A stretch of DNA of 64,000 nt from Alistipes sp. (GCA_017463615.1 JAFTOU010000016.1:310001-374000), one strand, 5' to 3'. Counted from the first letter of the stretch, positions 1 to 9,194 are shown. Numbers and translations: made by a program. Notes: generated from the sequence alone by a model not told the origin.

Positions 1-1
1 C

Positions 2-835
2 CCGCCTAAGCACTTGGGCTACAAGGCTGTAACTAAGGGTATTAGCGACATTGTTGCGATGAATGCCCTGCCCGAGCAGGTGACAATATCGCTTGCTATA
101 TCGTCAAAGATTTCGGTAGAGTTCCTCAAGGATTTCTACGCCGGCGTAGAGTTTGCCTGCCGCGAGGCGGAGGTAGACCTTGTGGGTGGCGATACAAGCG
201 CCTCAGTTACGGGTCTTACCATCTCAATCACCGCTGTAGGTCGCGCGAAGAAGGAGAAGATTGTCTACCGTAGTGGTGCGAAGGTGAACGACCTTATCTG
301 CATCACCGGCTCTCTCGGCGCCCCATATCTCGGACTCAAGCTCCTGCAGCGCGAGAGTCGTGTGTTGGAAGGTGTTGTGGGCGAAAAGCCTCAGTTTGAG
401 GGCTTTGAGTATCTGCTGGAGCGTTACCTCAAGCCACGCGCACGCTACGACATTGTCCGCAGCTTGGCTGCCGAGGGCGTTGTGCCAACGGCGATGATAG
501 ACCTAAGCGACGGACTGGCATCCGACCTTATGCAGATATGCCGCTCCTCACTCTGCGGCGCACGCATATACCTTGAGCGTATGCCTATAGCCCGCCAATG
601 CTCCGCGCTGGGCGAGCAGATGCACATAGACCCCGTAACGGCCGCCCTCAATGGTGGCGAGGACTACGAGCTGCTCTTCACCCTACCCCTTGAGGCACGC
701 GAGAAGGTGGCTGTCCTCGGCTGTATAGATATTATCGGACACATCACCGAGCCACAGACGGGCTGCTTCCTCGTAACGCCAGATGGTGGCGAGATAGAGC
801 TCCGTGCACAGGGCTTTGTAAAGAAGAGCGAGTAG
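2..835 (+). CDS. thiL: Thiamine-monophosphate kinase, C-terminal part (5' end outside window)
   Basis: ThiL phosphorylates thiamine monophosphate to the active cofactor thiamine diphosphate in the cytoplasm. The reading frame is open from base 2 (PPKHLGYKAV...), which corresponds to the region after the first metal-binding loop, so roughly the first 60-70 residues lie outside the window. Family hallmarks visible are the DLSDGLASDL motif and GGEDYELLFTLP near the C-terminus, both in the AIR-synthase/ThiL fold nucleotide and Mg sites. A TTG at 14 is only an internal leucine, not a start. The stop is one base before the next ATG, so the esterase at 837 is probably translated from the same mRNA. 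Identification is confident; only the start is missing. Confidence 0.92.
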   Translation, partial: PPKHLGYKAVTKGISDIVAMNALPEQVTISLAISSKISVEFLKDFYAGVEFACREAEVDLVGGDTSASVTGLTISITAVGRAKKEKIVYRSGAKVNDLICITGSLGAPYLGLKLLQRESRVLEGVVGEKPQFEGFEYLLERYLKPRARYDIVRSLAAEGVVPTAMIDLSDGLASDLMQICRSSLCGARIYLERMPIARQCSALGEQMHIDPVTAALNGGEDYELLFTLPLEAREKVAVLGCIDIIGHITEPQTGCFLVTPDGGEIELRAQGFVKKSE

Positions 836-836
836 C

Positions 837-1709
837 ATGAGGCGGTTTCTGACCATACTACTCTGCGCCCTTATCTGCCACAGCACCATAGCGTCAAACA
901 ACGGCGAGGGGACGCTCACGCAGCATAAATATAGGTACAAGGGCATAGAGTACGACTACTTCCTCTACATCCCCAAAAATCTGCCCGAGAACGCCCCGCT
1001 GGTGATGGTATTCCACGGCTACGGTTCGCGCAACATACCCTCGGTAGGTTACGGCTTCCACCCCGTGGCAGATGCCAACGGCTTTGCTGTCTGCTACCCC
1101 CGAGGTCCCAAGGACTACAAGGGCAAGCACTACTGGAGCGTGGGCTACGAGTTTCATATCAATAACAATAACGAGCGCGACGATGTCGGCTTTGCCGTGT
1201 CGCTGGTAAAGCACCTGCAGCGCCAGCACCACCTCTCCAAGCACAATGTATTCGCAACAGGCCACTCCAATGGTGGTGCGATGAGCTACCTGCTCGCCTA
1301 CCGTGCGCCTAAAACCTTCGCTGCCGTAGCTCCCGTGTCAGGGCATGTGATGCAGTGCGTCTACAAAACCCACAAACCTAAGCGCCCCGTGCCACTGATG
1401 GAGGTGCACGGCACCGACGACCCTCTATCCCGCTGGAATGGCGACCCCTACAACAAAGATAAGTGGGGCGCAGATATAGCCATACCCCGCGCCGTAGGCA
1501 TCTGGGTGGCAGAAAATAGATGCACACACGAGCAGACCGACACCCTGCCACAACTGCACAATAAGGTCATCGCCCATAGATATGTTGGCGGCATAAACGG
1601 CAACCAAGTGTGGCTCTACGAAGTGGTCGGCGGCGTACATAAATGGTCCGACGGCAGCATGAACACCCCCGCCGAAATCTGGAAATTTTTTAGCCTCTAC
1701 CTGAAGTAG
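837..1709 (+). CDS. Secreted alpha/beta-hydrolase esterase (PHB-depolymerase/feruloyl-esterase-like, LpqC family)
   Basis: 290 aa. An N-terminal signal peptide (RRFLTILLCALICHSTIAS) directs export. The alpha/beta-hydrolase core shows FHGYGSR (oxyanion region), the nucleophile elbow GHSNGGAM with the serine near residue 143, an acidic residue in VHGTDDPLSRW (about 190) and a candidate catalytic His in GGVHKWSDG (about 267). This spacing and the GHSNGG elbow are typical of the COG3509 family, which includes polyhydroxybutyrate depolymerases and feruloyl/acetylxylan esterases; the real substrate cannot be read from the sequence, and carbohydrate de-esterification is the more likely role in this order. 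It starts one base after thiL stops, an odd functional pairing that may be only transcriptional. Confidence 0.75.
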   Translation: MRRFLTILLCALICHSTIASNNGEGTLTQHKYRYKGIEYDYFLYIPKNLPENAPLVMVFHGYGSRNIPSVGYGFHPVADANGFAVCYPRGPKDYKGKHYWSVGYEFHINNNNERDDVGFAVSLVKHLQRQHHLSKHNVFATGHSNGGAMSYLLAYRAPKTFAAVAPVSGHVMQCVYKTHKPKRPVPLMEVHGTDDPLSRWNGDPYNKDKWGADIAIPRAVGIWVAENRCTHEQTDTLPQLHNKVIAHRYVGGINGNQVWLYEVVGGVHKWSDGSMNTPAEIWKFFSLYLK

Positions 1710-1925
1710 GCTACGCAGTACTGCCCGCTTTTTGAAAAAAGCATAGGAGTAGTATCAACCTTTCTTACTTCGTTCTTTGTGGCTGTTTTTAGTTTTTGTC
1801 GCACCATCTCTTTGCCAAATAGTCCGCACTATTAGGCTGCAGAGTTCGCACGACAAAATTCTAAAAACACCTCACAAATAACATCGCAAGAAAGATTAAC
1901 ACCACTCCTCCCAAAAACTTTCGGC

Positions 1926-2022
1926 AAACCGACGCTGCGGAGCGAGAGCAGAGACTGCTTGCAGGTTATGCCGAGCCGCGAGGAGGAAGGGTCGTCGTAG
2001 ACGAGCCAATGGCTAATAGCCA
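1926..2022 (-). repeat. Intergenic repeat family B, copy 1
   Basis: The 315-base gap between the esterase and the SpoT homologue contains no gene. Read on the minus strand it holds a motif running from a GGCTATTAGCCATTGGC-type micro-repeat through CGACCCTTCCTCCTCG, CGGCTCGGCATA and CTCGCTCCGCAGCGTCGG. The same order occurs near 18978-19070 and 28705-28795 on the plus strand, with a variable middle. Function unknown; a dispersed intergenic repeat. Confidence 0.7.
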
Positions 2023-2024
2023 TT

Positions 2025-3911
2025 CTACTCTATATCTATTCTGGAAACTTCATCTACACCGTCAATAGCTGCGATAGAGGCGATAGCCTTCTCCAGCTCG
2101 CCGAGGGAGTGGATGGCGAAGTCGATAGTGCAGACGCCGATATGGTCTACGGTCTCGGTAGCGATGCCGCTCATAGAGAGGTGTAGCTGCTCGGTGATGC
2201 AGTAGATAAGGTCGGAGAGCAGGTGGTAGCGGTCTATACCGCGGATGCGGATGCGGACAGGATAGAGCATATCCTCGCGCTCGTCAAAGGTCGTGAGGTT
2301 ATTGACGATAGAGTCGCCCTGCTCCGAGGCGAGCTTGATAGCCGCAGCGCAACCGCGCTTATGGAGCGTAATAGCCCCATCCTCACCGCGGAAGCCGACA
2401 ACCTCGTCGCCCGGCAGTGGGTGGCAGTGCTCGCAGCGCAGGTACTCCAACTTAGGCTGTGCAGCGAAGAAGGAGTGCAGTGCCTTCTTAGCCTTGAAGG
2501 TTTTAACAACGCTAAGCCAGTCTCGCTGCGGGATGATAGAGCGGTCGGTAGCAATCTCAACGCAGTCGCCACGGTGCAGCTGGCTCTTGACCGAGCAGAG
2601 GCGACCGTTGATGCGGGCATAGTGGGCGTAGCGACCGATATCGCTATGAATCTCAAAGGCAAAGTCCAGCGCCGTAGCGTTCTTCGGGAGGATAACTCCC
2701 TGACCCTTAGGGGTAAAGACCATAATATCATCGTTATAGAACGACGAGGTTACGCCCTCCATAAACTGCACGCCTCCAGCCGATGTATCGGCACGCAGGA
2801 TAGCCTTGAGCTTCTCCAGCCACTTATAGACATTCTGCTCCGCACGCTCGGAGGCGCAGCCAAGGCGCGAGTTGCGGACCATTCGCTCCGAGGAGATATG
2901 TATCTCCTCCCACACGCCCTGCTCGCGCAGCAGCTTGACATGGAACGACTGGTAGCCATTCTCCTTAGGGGCGTTGATATAGTTTGACACACTACCCGGG
3001 CGCTCCTTGAAGTAGTCGGTCAGGGCAGCGTATATCTTGAGGGCATACTCCTTCTCGGAGTACTGCTCGCTCTGCGGATAGATTACGCGGATATAGTGGC
3101 GACCCGGCACGTGGGCAAAGTCGCAATGGTTTGCCTGCATCTTGCGCCAGATGCTATAAGGGCGGCGATAGCGCACCTCGGTACGGCACGCAAGACCCTT
3201 GTCGGCAAGTATCTGCTCCATCTTGGCAAGGAACGCCTCAATATGTGGTCGCTTGGCCTCAATATCGTTCTTTACGGTCTGCTCTAACTCAAGGTACTCG
3301 CGCGGACAACGGTAGCGAAACGAGAGGTTCTCCAGCTCGCTCTTGACATGGTATAGACCCAGACGGTTTGCCAGTGGGGCGTAGAAGTAGTCGGTCTCGC
3401 CGGCAATCTTCATCTGCTTATCCGAGCGCATACTGCTCAGCGTGCGCATATTGTGCAGTCGGTCGGCGAGCTTCACGAGCAGCGCGTGAATATCAAAGCT
3501 CACAGAGTCCAGTATCTGGCGGAAGTTATCCACCTGCTTAGAGTGCTGATACTTAGCCTTCTTCTGCTTTGTCACAGCACCCACGAGCATCGCCACATCA
3601 TCGCCAAAGCGCTCGCGAATCTGCTCTATGGTGTAGTCCGTATCCTCAACAACATCGTGCAGGAAGGCCGTAATTGTAGGATTTGCCCCCAGCTCCAGCT
3701 CCTCGGCAACAATGCGCGCCACGGCAATAGGATGGATGATATAGGGCTCGCCAGTCTTGCGTTTCTGAGACGAATGTGCCTCTGCAGCAAGCAGATAGGC
3801 GCGCTCCACACGCACCATATCCTCTGTAGTCAGTCGCTGCGATATATTGCTAAACAGAGCCTGTATACTCTGCTCTATCTGCTGTGTATAGTCTGCCATA
3901 TCTCTGCTCAT
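2025..3911 (-). CDS. RelA/SpoT-family (p)ppGpp hydrolase with apparently degenerate synthetase
   Basis: 628 aa, shorter than the ~730 aa of typical long RSH enzymes. Domain order: HD hydrolase (about 30-190) with H46 in the AHSSQKRKTGEPYIIHP block, H85-D86 in FLHDVVEDT and D150 in VKLADRLHNMRTL, all consistent with an active ppGpp hydrolase; synthetase region (about 245-345); TGS (DDIMVFTPKGQG...); conserved-cysteine segment (CEHCHPLPGDEVVG...C); ACT at the C-terminus. In the synthetase the usual [YF]DL.AIR block reads VPGRHYIRVIY, so the catalytic Asp aligns with G270, and E[VI]QIRT reads EEIHISS. The enzyme is therefore inferred to be hydrolase-only, a SpoT-like partner of a second Rel elsewhere. 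It is the third gene of an operon with a sigma-like protein, 23 bases after the previous gene. Confidence 0.88.
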   Translation of the reverse strand: MSRDMADYTQQIEQSIQALFSNISQRLTTEDMVRVERAYLLAAEAHSSQKRKTGEPYIIHPIAVARIVAEELELGANPTITAFLHDVVEDTDYTIEQIRERFGDDVAMLVGAVTKQKKAKYQHSKQVDNFRQILDSVSFDIHALLVKLADRLHNMRTLSSMRSDKQMKIAGETDYFYAPLANRLGLYHVKSELENLSFRYRCPREYLELEQTVKNDIEAKRPHIEAFLAKMEQILADKGLACRTEVRYRRPYSIWRKMQANHCDFAHVPGRHYIRVIYPQSEQYSEKEYALKIYAALTDYFKERPGSVSNYINAPKENGYQSFHVKLLREQGVWEEIHISSERMVRNSRLGCASERAEQNVYKWLEKLKAILRADTSAGGVQFMEGVTSSFYNDDIMVFTPKGQGVILPKNATALDFAFEIHSDIGRYAHYARINGRLCSVKSQLHRGDCVEIATDRSIIPQRDWLSVVKTFKAKKALHSFFAAQPKLEYLRCEHCHPLPGDEVVGFRGEDGAITLHKRGCAAAIKLASEQGDSIVNNLTTFDEREDMLYPVRIRIRGIDRYHLLSDLIYCITEQLHLSMSGIATETVDHIGVCTIDFAIHSLGELEKAIASIAAIDGVDEVSRIDIE

Positions 3912-3934
3912 TTATCCAAGTATAACCTTATATT

Positions 3935-4354
3935 CTATTGGGTAATAGTGATGGTCTGCTCCGCCGTGGTGGGTTTGTTGTCCTCTAAGGTGAAGTGGTG
4001 GCTCTTGAGGCGGTCGTTGCCCTCGGCAGAGGTTATGCCGAAGTGGGCTATAAGCTCCTGCTCCGTCCGCGGCTCCAGAATGTCGTCTACCATCGCCATT
4101 GCACGAGCTGCCCTCTCTGCCTGACGCTCCGCAATCTGAGCATCGGTGTAAGGGAGAGTCTGAGTGTGGGCAAAGGCCGCGCCATCTATCTCCATATCCG
4201 CCTCCGTCATCGCCGAAGTGATATGGTGCACCATCTCAAACTCAGAGGGGTTTGCAGATAGGTGACAATGCACCGCCGCAAGTTCATCCTCCGTCAAAGA
4301 GCCGCTATCAGCCATATACCGACAGAGCAACTCGTCTGTTACAATGTTTGACAT
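3935..4354 (-). CDS. Hypothetical protein between sigma-like gene and SpoT homologue
   Basis: 139 aa, acidic, no signal peptide and no membrane segment. The N-terminal ITDELLxxY...LTEDELAAVHCHLSANP pattern resembles the N-terminal cytoplasmic region of Bacteroidota anti-sigma factors (short helices with a L..Y.....T..E element), but the transmembrane and periplasmic parts are missing. The C-terminal third is Thr/Gln-rich and probably disordered. It lies 21 bases downstream of the sigma-like gene and 23 upstream of the SpoT homologue, so co-expression is likely. A soluble anti-sigma role is an inference from position and weak composition only; it may be unrelated. Confidence 0.55.
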   Translation of the reverse strand: MSNIVTDELLCRYMADSGSLTEDELAAVHCHLSANPSEFEMVHHITSAMTEADMEIDGAAFAHTQTLPYTDAQIAERQAERAARAMAMVDDILEPRTEQELIAHFGITSAEGNDRLKSHHFTLEDNKPTTAEQTITITQ

Positions 4355-4375
4355 ATATTTACCTTTTATTATTGT

Positions 4376-5101
4376 CTATTTGCGAGGGGGCTTCGCCACT
4401 ACCCTTTTACGCATCACGCGGTCGGGGTCCATCGCCATAAGTATCGGTCGTAGCTCCACATAGGCGCGACTCTTTATACAGTTCACATCCGCCTCTGTCA
4501 CTACGCGCATATCTCCATTTCTAAATCTCCACGCCGTGAGCACCTTCGCCACATTGCACGAGCGACGCGCCTCGCCATCCTTGAGACACTCCAGTAGCAC
4601 TATGCGCTGCTCCTCGCGGCGTAGCTTTGATATCGCCTCGCGCAGCATCACCTCGTCACTAATAGTGCCCACAACACTCTGCTCAGGCTCTACAGCTATG
4701 GCACAATGACTTATGTCGCTGTGTTGGTCGGATAGGTATCGCTTGCGCTGAGAGTTGAATAGACGGGTCGCTGTGAGCATCAGCCAGCTGAAAAACATAC
4801 GCTTGAGCGCCATGGGATCCTGCTCGCCACTGCGGTTAAAGCCCTTTATCGCACGGAAATCATTCTTTACAATGAGTAGATATAGCTCGTTTATCAAGCC
4901 ATCAAAGAGCTCGGCAGTGCCCTGCTTGAAGAATTGCGTTGCCACCTTTCGCAGATGATAGTTGAATGTATAGTCACGATACTTCGCCCTAAGCAGAAGA
5001 TACTCCACCGCATAGCCGTCGCCCGCCTGCGCCGCCTGTATCACCTGGTCAAAGGTCATTTGCTCAAAAAGTTTGGTATCCGCTGCCATACGCACGCTCA
5101 C
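4376..5101 (-). CDS. Divergent sigma-70-family RNA polymerase sigma factor
   Basis: 241 aa. A region-2-like segment spans roughly residues 60-125 (ELFDGLINELYLLIVKN... through FFSWLMLTATRLFNSQRKRYLS), followed by a linker and a region-4-like helical segment beginning SDEVMLREAISKLRREEQRIVLLECLKDG, the 'LP..QR.V..L' position where sigma-4 starts. The C-terminus is very basic (RVMRKRVVAKPPRK). It differs from ordinary ECF factors in having an insertion before region 4 and an extended tail. It heads an operon with the 139-aa protein and the SpoT homologue, tying a possible alternative sigma to (p)ppGpp control. A Bacteroidota-type promoter lies at 5194-5224. Sigma assignment is moderately sure; regulon unknown. 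Confidence 0.6.
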   Translation of the reverse strand: MSVRMAADTKLFEQMTFDQVIQAAQAGDGYAVEYLLLRAKYRDYTFNYHLRKVATQFFKQGTAELFDGLINELYLLIVKNDFRAIKGFNRSGEQDPMALKRMFFSWLMLTATRLFNSQRKRYLSDQHSDISHCAIAVEPEQSVVGTISDEVMLREAISKLRREEQRIVLLECLKDGEARRSCNVAKVLTAWRFRNGDMRVVTEADVNCIKSRAYVELRPILMAMDPDRVMRKRVVAKPPRK

Positions 5102-5193
5102 TCTTTATTCATTTTGCTACCAGAGCCCGTGCTACCCGCGCAGTCTACCCACGCCGAAACAGCACTCCCCTGCAGTGTAGTCTCATCATAGTA

Positions 5194-5224
5194 CAAATTT
5201 AGTCTAAAAAGTTAATTTTTCCAA
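5194..5224 (-). promoter_or_regulatory. Bacteroidota promoter for sigma-like/SpoT operon
   Basis: On the minus strand TTG (5222-5224), 20 bases, then TAAATTTG (5201-5194), matching TTG-N20-TAnnTTTG. It implies a leader of roughly 90 bases before the ATG at 5101. Confidence 0.6.
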
Positions 5225-5391
5225 TATTTTCCCCGCAAAAAGGGGTACTTTTATATAATAGAGAGGGGCAAAATGGGAAAATATTGCAGAAAATCGTTGG
5301 CTTTTAGCCTTTCAGATGTATCGCCATAGGCGATGATTTATAGGTGCAGACAGCCCCACCTAATTTTGTTGTCAGAGCAAAGAGAGGTGTA

Positions 5392-5433
5392 TTTGGCGTC
5401 AGAGTGGTGCATTTGCGCCACTATCACGCCAAA
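5392..5433. repeat. Short form of post-stop palindrome (outer arms only)
   Basis: TTTGGCGT-CAG-AGTGGTGC and GCGCCACT-ATC-ACGCCAAA form the outer stem of the palindrome family described at 5438-5563, but with only a few loop bases instead of the inner hairpin. A lone left arm (TTTTGTTGTCAGAG) also sits at about 5364. The rest of the 462-base gap holds nothing recognisable except the promoter at 5194. Confidence 0.7.
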
Positions 5434-5437
5434 GACA

Positions 5438-5563
5438 TTTTGTTGTCAGAATGTGCCAGGTATGGGGCATCGTGAAAAAAAATTGTCGCGGATAGTACTA
5501 GAGCGTACAGCCGCGACAATTTTTTAAGGGATGTGCCATAGATGGCACATTATCACAACAAAA
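5438..5563 (-). repeat. Post-stop palindrome copy 1 (abuts gapA stop)
   Basis: 126 bp. Outer arms TTTTGTTGT...ACAACAAAA, second stem AATGTGCCA...TGGCACATT, and an inner hairpin TTGTCGCGG...CCGCGACAA with GTAC/GTAC in the loop. Conserved unpaired blocks are GGCATCGTGA and AAGGGATGTGCC. Its right end touches the gapA TAA exactly. Confidence 0.85.
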
Positions 5564-6586
<1,023 letters not shown>

Positions 6587-6642
6587 TTAATGAAATTATA
6601 GTTAAAAAAATGAAACTTTTCGTTATTTCACAAACATCGCCA

Positions 6643-6673
6643 CAAAGTTACAAATATTACGCAAAACTGCAAA
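6643..6673 (-). promoter_or_regulatory. gapA promoter
   Basis: Minus strand TTTG (6673-6670), 19 bases, TAACTTTG (6650-6643): a full match to the Bacteroidota consensus, about 60-65 bases upstream of the gapA ATG. Confidence 0.8.
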
Positions 6674-6721
6674 GTTTTTAGGCAGTTTTTTAATGGCCAT
6701 TGGCGTTGGCTTTTTTCATTA

Positions 6722-6825
6722 ACGATTATTAAAGAATATTAAGGGTTACTAATGGTCGCTTGCGCAAACGCTACGCAGTACAGAATTGCGACGCCCTTAA
6801 TAACCTTTAATAGTCTTTAACTGTT
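6722..6825. repeat. Intergenic repeat family C, copy 1
   Basis: Imperfect palindrome built of TTAAAGAATATTAAGGGTTA and its inverse GCCCTTAATAACCTTTAAT around TAATGGTCGC...GCGACG. The same arrangement recurs at 28805-28930 with changed spacing. It occupies most of the gapA-mlaF gap; the remainder is the post-stop palindrome at 6867-6990. Confidence 0.7.
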
Positions 6826-6866
6826 GCGCTATCTGACTCCACCGTTGCCCATTCCTTGCACCGCAA

Positions 6867-6990
6867 TTTGTTGTCAGAATGTGTTAGGTACGGTGCATCG
6901 TGAAAAATAGCAGTCGCGGATAGTACTAAATCGTACAGCCGCGACTGCTATTTAAGGGATGTGCCGTAGATGACACATTATCACAACAAA
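6867..6990 (-). repeat. Post-stop palindrome copy 2 (overlaps 3' end of mlaF)
   Basis: 124 bp; outer arms TTTGTTGT/ACAACAAA, inner stem AGCAGTCGCGG/CCGCGACTGCT. The right arm runs into the reading frame of the ABC ATPase: its last two leucine codons and TGA are part of the arm. A CTCCACCGTTGCC...TTGCACC block just left is also found beside other copies. Confidence 0.85.
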
Positions 6991-7736
6991 TTATTTTTTG
7001 CGCGTTTTGCCATTGCCGAGGCGAATACAAAATCATTGAGTTCTGGGTTGTCGGCGTGAAGGATGTCGTCTTTGGTGCCCTCCCACCACTTGAAGCCGGT
7101 GTGGATATAGACGATTTTTTCGCCGATCTCCATAACGGAGTTCATATCGTGGGTATTGATGATAGTGGTGATGTTGTACTCGCGCGTGATGCTCTGGATG
7201 AGGTTATCAATGACGATAGATGTCTGCGGGTCAAGGCCTGAGTTAGGCTCGTCGCAGAAGAGATAGCGCGGGTTGAGCACTATAGCGCGGGCGATAGCGG
7301 CACGCTTAATCATACCTCCCGAGAGCTCGGATGGGTAGAGGTGTGGGGCGTGCGAGAGCTCCACGCGCTCAAGGCAGAACTCCACGCGCTCGCGCTTCTG
7401 AGCCTCGCTCTGGTCGGTGAACAGGTCAAGGGGCAGCTTGACATTCTCAAAGACGGTGGAGGAGTCAATGAGTGCGCCACCCTGGAATATCATACCGATA
7501 TCCTTGCGGATAGCCTTACGCTCCTTGAAGCCGAGGCGGGTATAACATATATCGTCAAAGAAAATCTCTCCCGAATCAGGCTCGTGCAGACCTACTAAGG
7601 TCTTGAGCAGCACCGTTTTACCCGAGCCACTACGACCGATGATAAGGTTTGTCTTGCCGGTATCAAAGGTTACGCTAATATCGTCCAGGACGGTTCTGCC
7701 CTCAAACGACTTGAATATATTGGTACACTTAATCAT
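6981..7736 (-). CDS. mlaF: ABC transporter ATP-binding protein, MlaF type (phospholipid/outer-membrane lipid asymmetry)
   Basis: 251 aa cytoplasmic ATPase. Walker A GRSGSGKT at 34-41, Q-loop in IGMIFQGGAL, signature LSGGMIKRAAIARAI, Walker B YLFCDEPNSGLDP, switch His in INTHDM. The 'LSGGM.KR' signature and GALFDS/GALIDS-like Q-loop context are typical of the MlaF/TTG2A family that powers lipid transport across the envelope with MlaE and an MCE protein. It overlaps the upstream permease gene by four bases (ATGA), so the two are translationally coupled. No MCE-domain gene is in this window. The last codons are supplied by a repeated palindrome (see 6867-6990). Confidence 0.88.
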   Translation of the reverse strand: MIKCTNIFKSFEGRTVLDDISVTFDTGKTNLIIGRSGSGKTVLLKTLVGLHEPDSGEIFFDDICYTRLGFKERKAIRKDIGMIFQGGALIDSSTVFENVKLPLDLFTDQSEAQKRERVEFCLERVELSHAPHLYPSELSGGMIKRAAIARAIVLNPRYLFCDEPNSGLDPQTSIVIDNLIQSITREYNITTIINTHDMNSVMEIGEKIVYIHTGFKWWEGTKDDILHADNPELNDFVFASAMAKRAKNNLL

Positions 7737-8467
7737 CGCATCAGCTGGGTTATGATGAGGTTGGAAATCATAATCATAATAGAGCTAACAACCACCGCCG
7801 TAGTGGATGCCTTACCCACCTCAAGGGAGTTGCCCTTGGCGTAGTAGCCGTAGAAGCCCGAAATGGAGGTTATCAGGAAGGCAAAGACAGTCATCTTGAC
7901 CAGCGAGTAGAATATCTCGTAGCTGTCAAAGTAGTATAGCAGACCGTCCACATAGTCGCTCGGAAGCATCACTCCCATAGCCGCCACAAGATAGCCACCA
8001 CCCATGCCGACAATCATACTGAAAGCGGCAAGGAATGGGAAGAAAATCATCGTAGCAATAATCTTTGGCAGGAGCAGATACGCCGCCGAGTTCACGCCCA
8101 TAATCTCCAGAGCATCAATCTGTTCGGTTATTCGCATAGTGCCGATTTCGGAGGCGATGTTACTACCCACCTTACCCGCAAGAATTATGGCTATGATGGT
8201 TGAGGAGAACTCCAAAATCATGGTCTCCTTGGTCGCATAACCAATCATCATCTGCGGAATAAACGGCGTGTCAAGGGTGATGGCCATCTGAATGGTAATC
8301 ACCGCGCCGATAAACACAGAAATAATCGCTGTGAGCGGAATAGACCCCACACCCAGCTGCTCCATCTCGGCAATCACACGCCGATAGTATATGGACCACT
8401 TCTCCGGACGCGAGAAGACCTTGCCCATCAAAATACAATAACGCCCCAGTGTCTCTAAAAACTTCAT
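7733..8467 (-). CDS. mlaE: ABC transporter permease, MlaE family
   Basis: 244 aa integral membrane protein with about five or six hydrophobic segments. The family signature region is visible as TKETMILEFSSTIIAIILAGKVGSNIASEIGTMRITEQIDALEIMGVNSAAYLLLPKIIA, where the E-x(2)-G-TM-x-EQIDAL-x-MG block is characteristic of MlaE/DUF140 permeases. It pairs with the ATPase encoded directly downstream to move phospholipid between membranes. No clear promoter was found upstream; the gap toward 8832 carries micro-repeats and a post-stop palindrome belonging to the neighbouring gene. Confidence 0.88.
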   Translation of the reverse strand: MKFLETLGRYCILMGKVFSRPEKWSIYYRRVIAEMEQLGVGSIPLTAIISVFIGAVITIQMAITLDTPFIPQMMIGYATKETMILEFSSTIIAIILAGKVGSNIASEIGTMRITEQIDALEIMGVNSAAYLLLPKIIATMIFFPFLAAFSMIVGMGGGYLVAAMGVMLPSDYVDGLLYYFDSYEIFYSLVKMTVFAFLITSISGFYGYYAKGNSLEVGKASTTAVVVSSIMIMISNLIITQLMR

Positions 8468-8506
8468 AGTTTGGCTATTAGCCGTTAGCTATTTGCTATT
8501 GGCTTT
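8466..8506. repeat. GGCTATTAGCC-type micro-repeat tract
   Basis: Degenerate tandem variants of (G/T)GCTATTAGCC / GCTATTGGC followed by TTTTTAG. Comparable tracts occur near 12503-12535, 15214-15258, 27008-27056, 28680-28712 and 30560-30600, always between genes. The rest of the 364-base gap (8468-8831) holds a palindrome copy and no gene. Confidence 0.6.
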
Positions 8507-8707
8507 TTAGTGGTATCGGCACAGCCGACAGAATTTTTTGCACTCCAACTTTATTATCAAGGGGTTGCCCCCTGCACCAATTTTATCGTCAAAAGGTGGT
8601 AGTTACAACGCTCGGCAAAATTGACCGCGATGGGCTGTACTATGGTGTACTGCCCATTGTGGGCATATTTTGTTAGAGGAGGTAAATGCCGCCTCTTCAC
8701 GGTAAAA

Positions 8708-8831
8708 TTTTATCGTCAGAGTATAGTAGCTGCGGTGCATCGTGCAATCTCACTGGATGGGACATACTCCTTGTATTTCCCATTCAGGGAGATAAGGGAT
8801 GTGCCGCAGATGCTATGCTATCACGATAAAA
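8708..8831 (-). repeat. Post-stop palindrome copy 3
   Basis: 124 bp, outer arms TTTTATCGT/ACGATAAAA, inner stem built on CTGGATGGGA/TCCCATTCAG. It touches the TAA of the 120-aa membrane protein gene exactly. Stem sequence differs from copies 1-2 but is internally complementary. Confidence 0.8.
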
Positions 8832-9194
8832 TTATTCTTCTTTGAAGGATACATACTCCCCCACATCATCATTCACTCGTGGCTCCTGCTTAGGGACATG
8901 GACGGTTACTTTACCCTCGGGGGCGTTGTGTGGAGGGGGTGTTGAGCCAGGGTCGGTGTGGAATGCACCGCGTCGCTGGGCATCGCGCAGATGGTCGTCC
9001 ATCTGCTTGCGCACCTTACGCACACGAAAAGCAACCGCTATCATACCTATCAGGACGATGATGAGCGGAATGATTAGGAATAGCGCAAATACGCCCAGCA
9101 CCCCCGGCGCAGCGATGGCGAGCATCACAATAAAGAGGGTTGTGAGTGGATTACGCTGAATAATATCCCATATCGCAGAAAAAATACTCTTCAT
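8832..9194 (-). CDS. Small membrane protein (DUF4834-like)
   Basis: 120 aa. Two closely spaced hydrophobic stretches (about 15-35 and 37-57) are followed by a basic cytoplasmic segment (FRVRKVRKQMDDHLRDAQRR) and a Pro-rich, probably disordered tail ending in DDVGEYVSFKEE. This layout and the acidic GEYV.F.E end recall the Bacteroidota DUF4834 family, but I cannot confirm it. It has its own TAnnTTTG element at 9227-9234. Function unknown. Confidence 0.65.
   Translation of the reverse strand: MKSIFSAIWDIIQRNPLTTLFIVMLAIAAPGVLGVFALFLIIPLIIVLIGMIAVAFRVRKVRKQMDDHLRDAQRRGAFHTDPGSTPPPHNAPEGKVTVHVPKQEPRVNDDVGEYVSFKEE

Noticed and set aside
5438-5563. Post-stop palindromes as ordinary intrinsic terminators
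   Set aside because: The inner stems are not followed by a T tract on the minus strand; the terminal T run is at the wrong end. Classical terminators elsewhere in the window look quite different.
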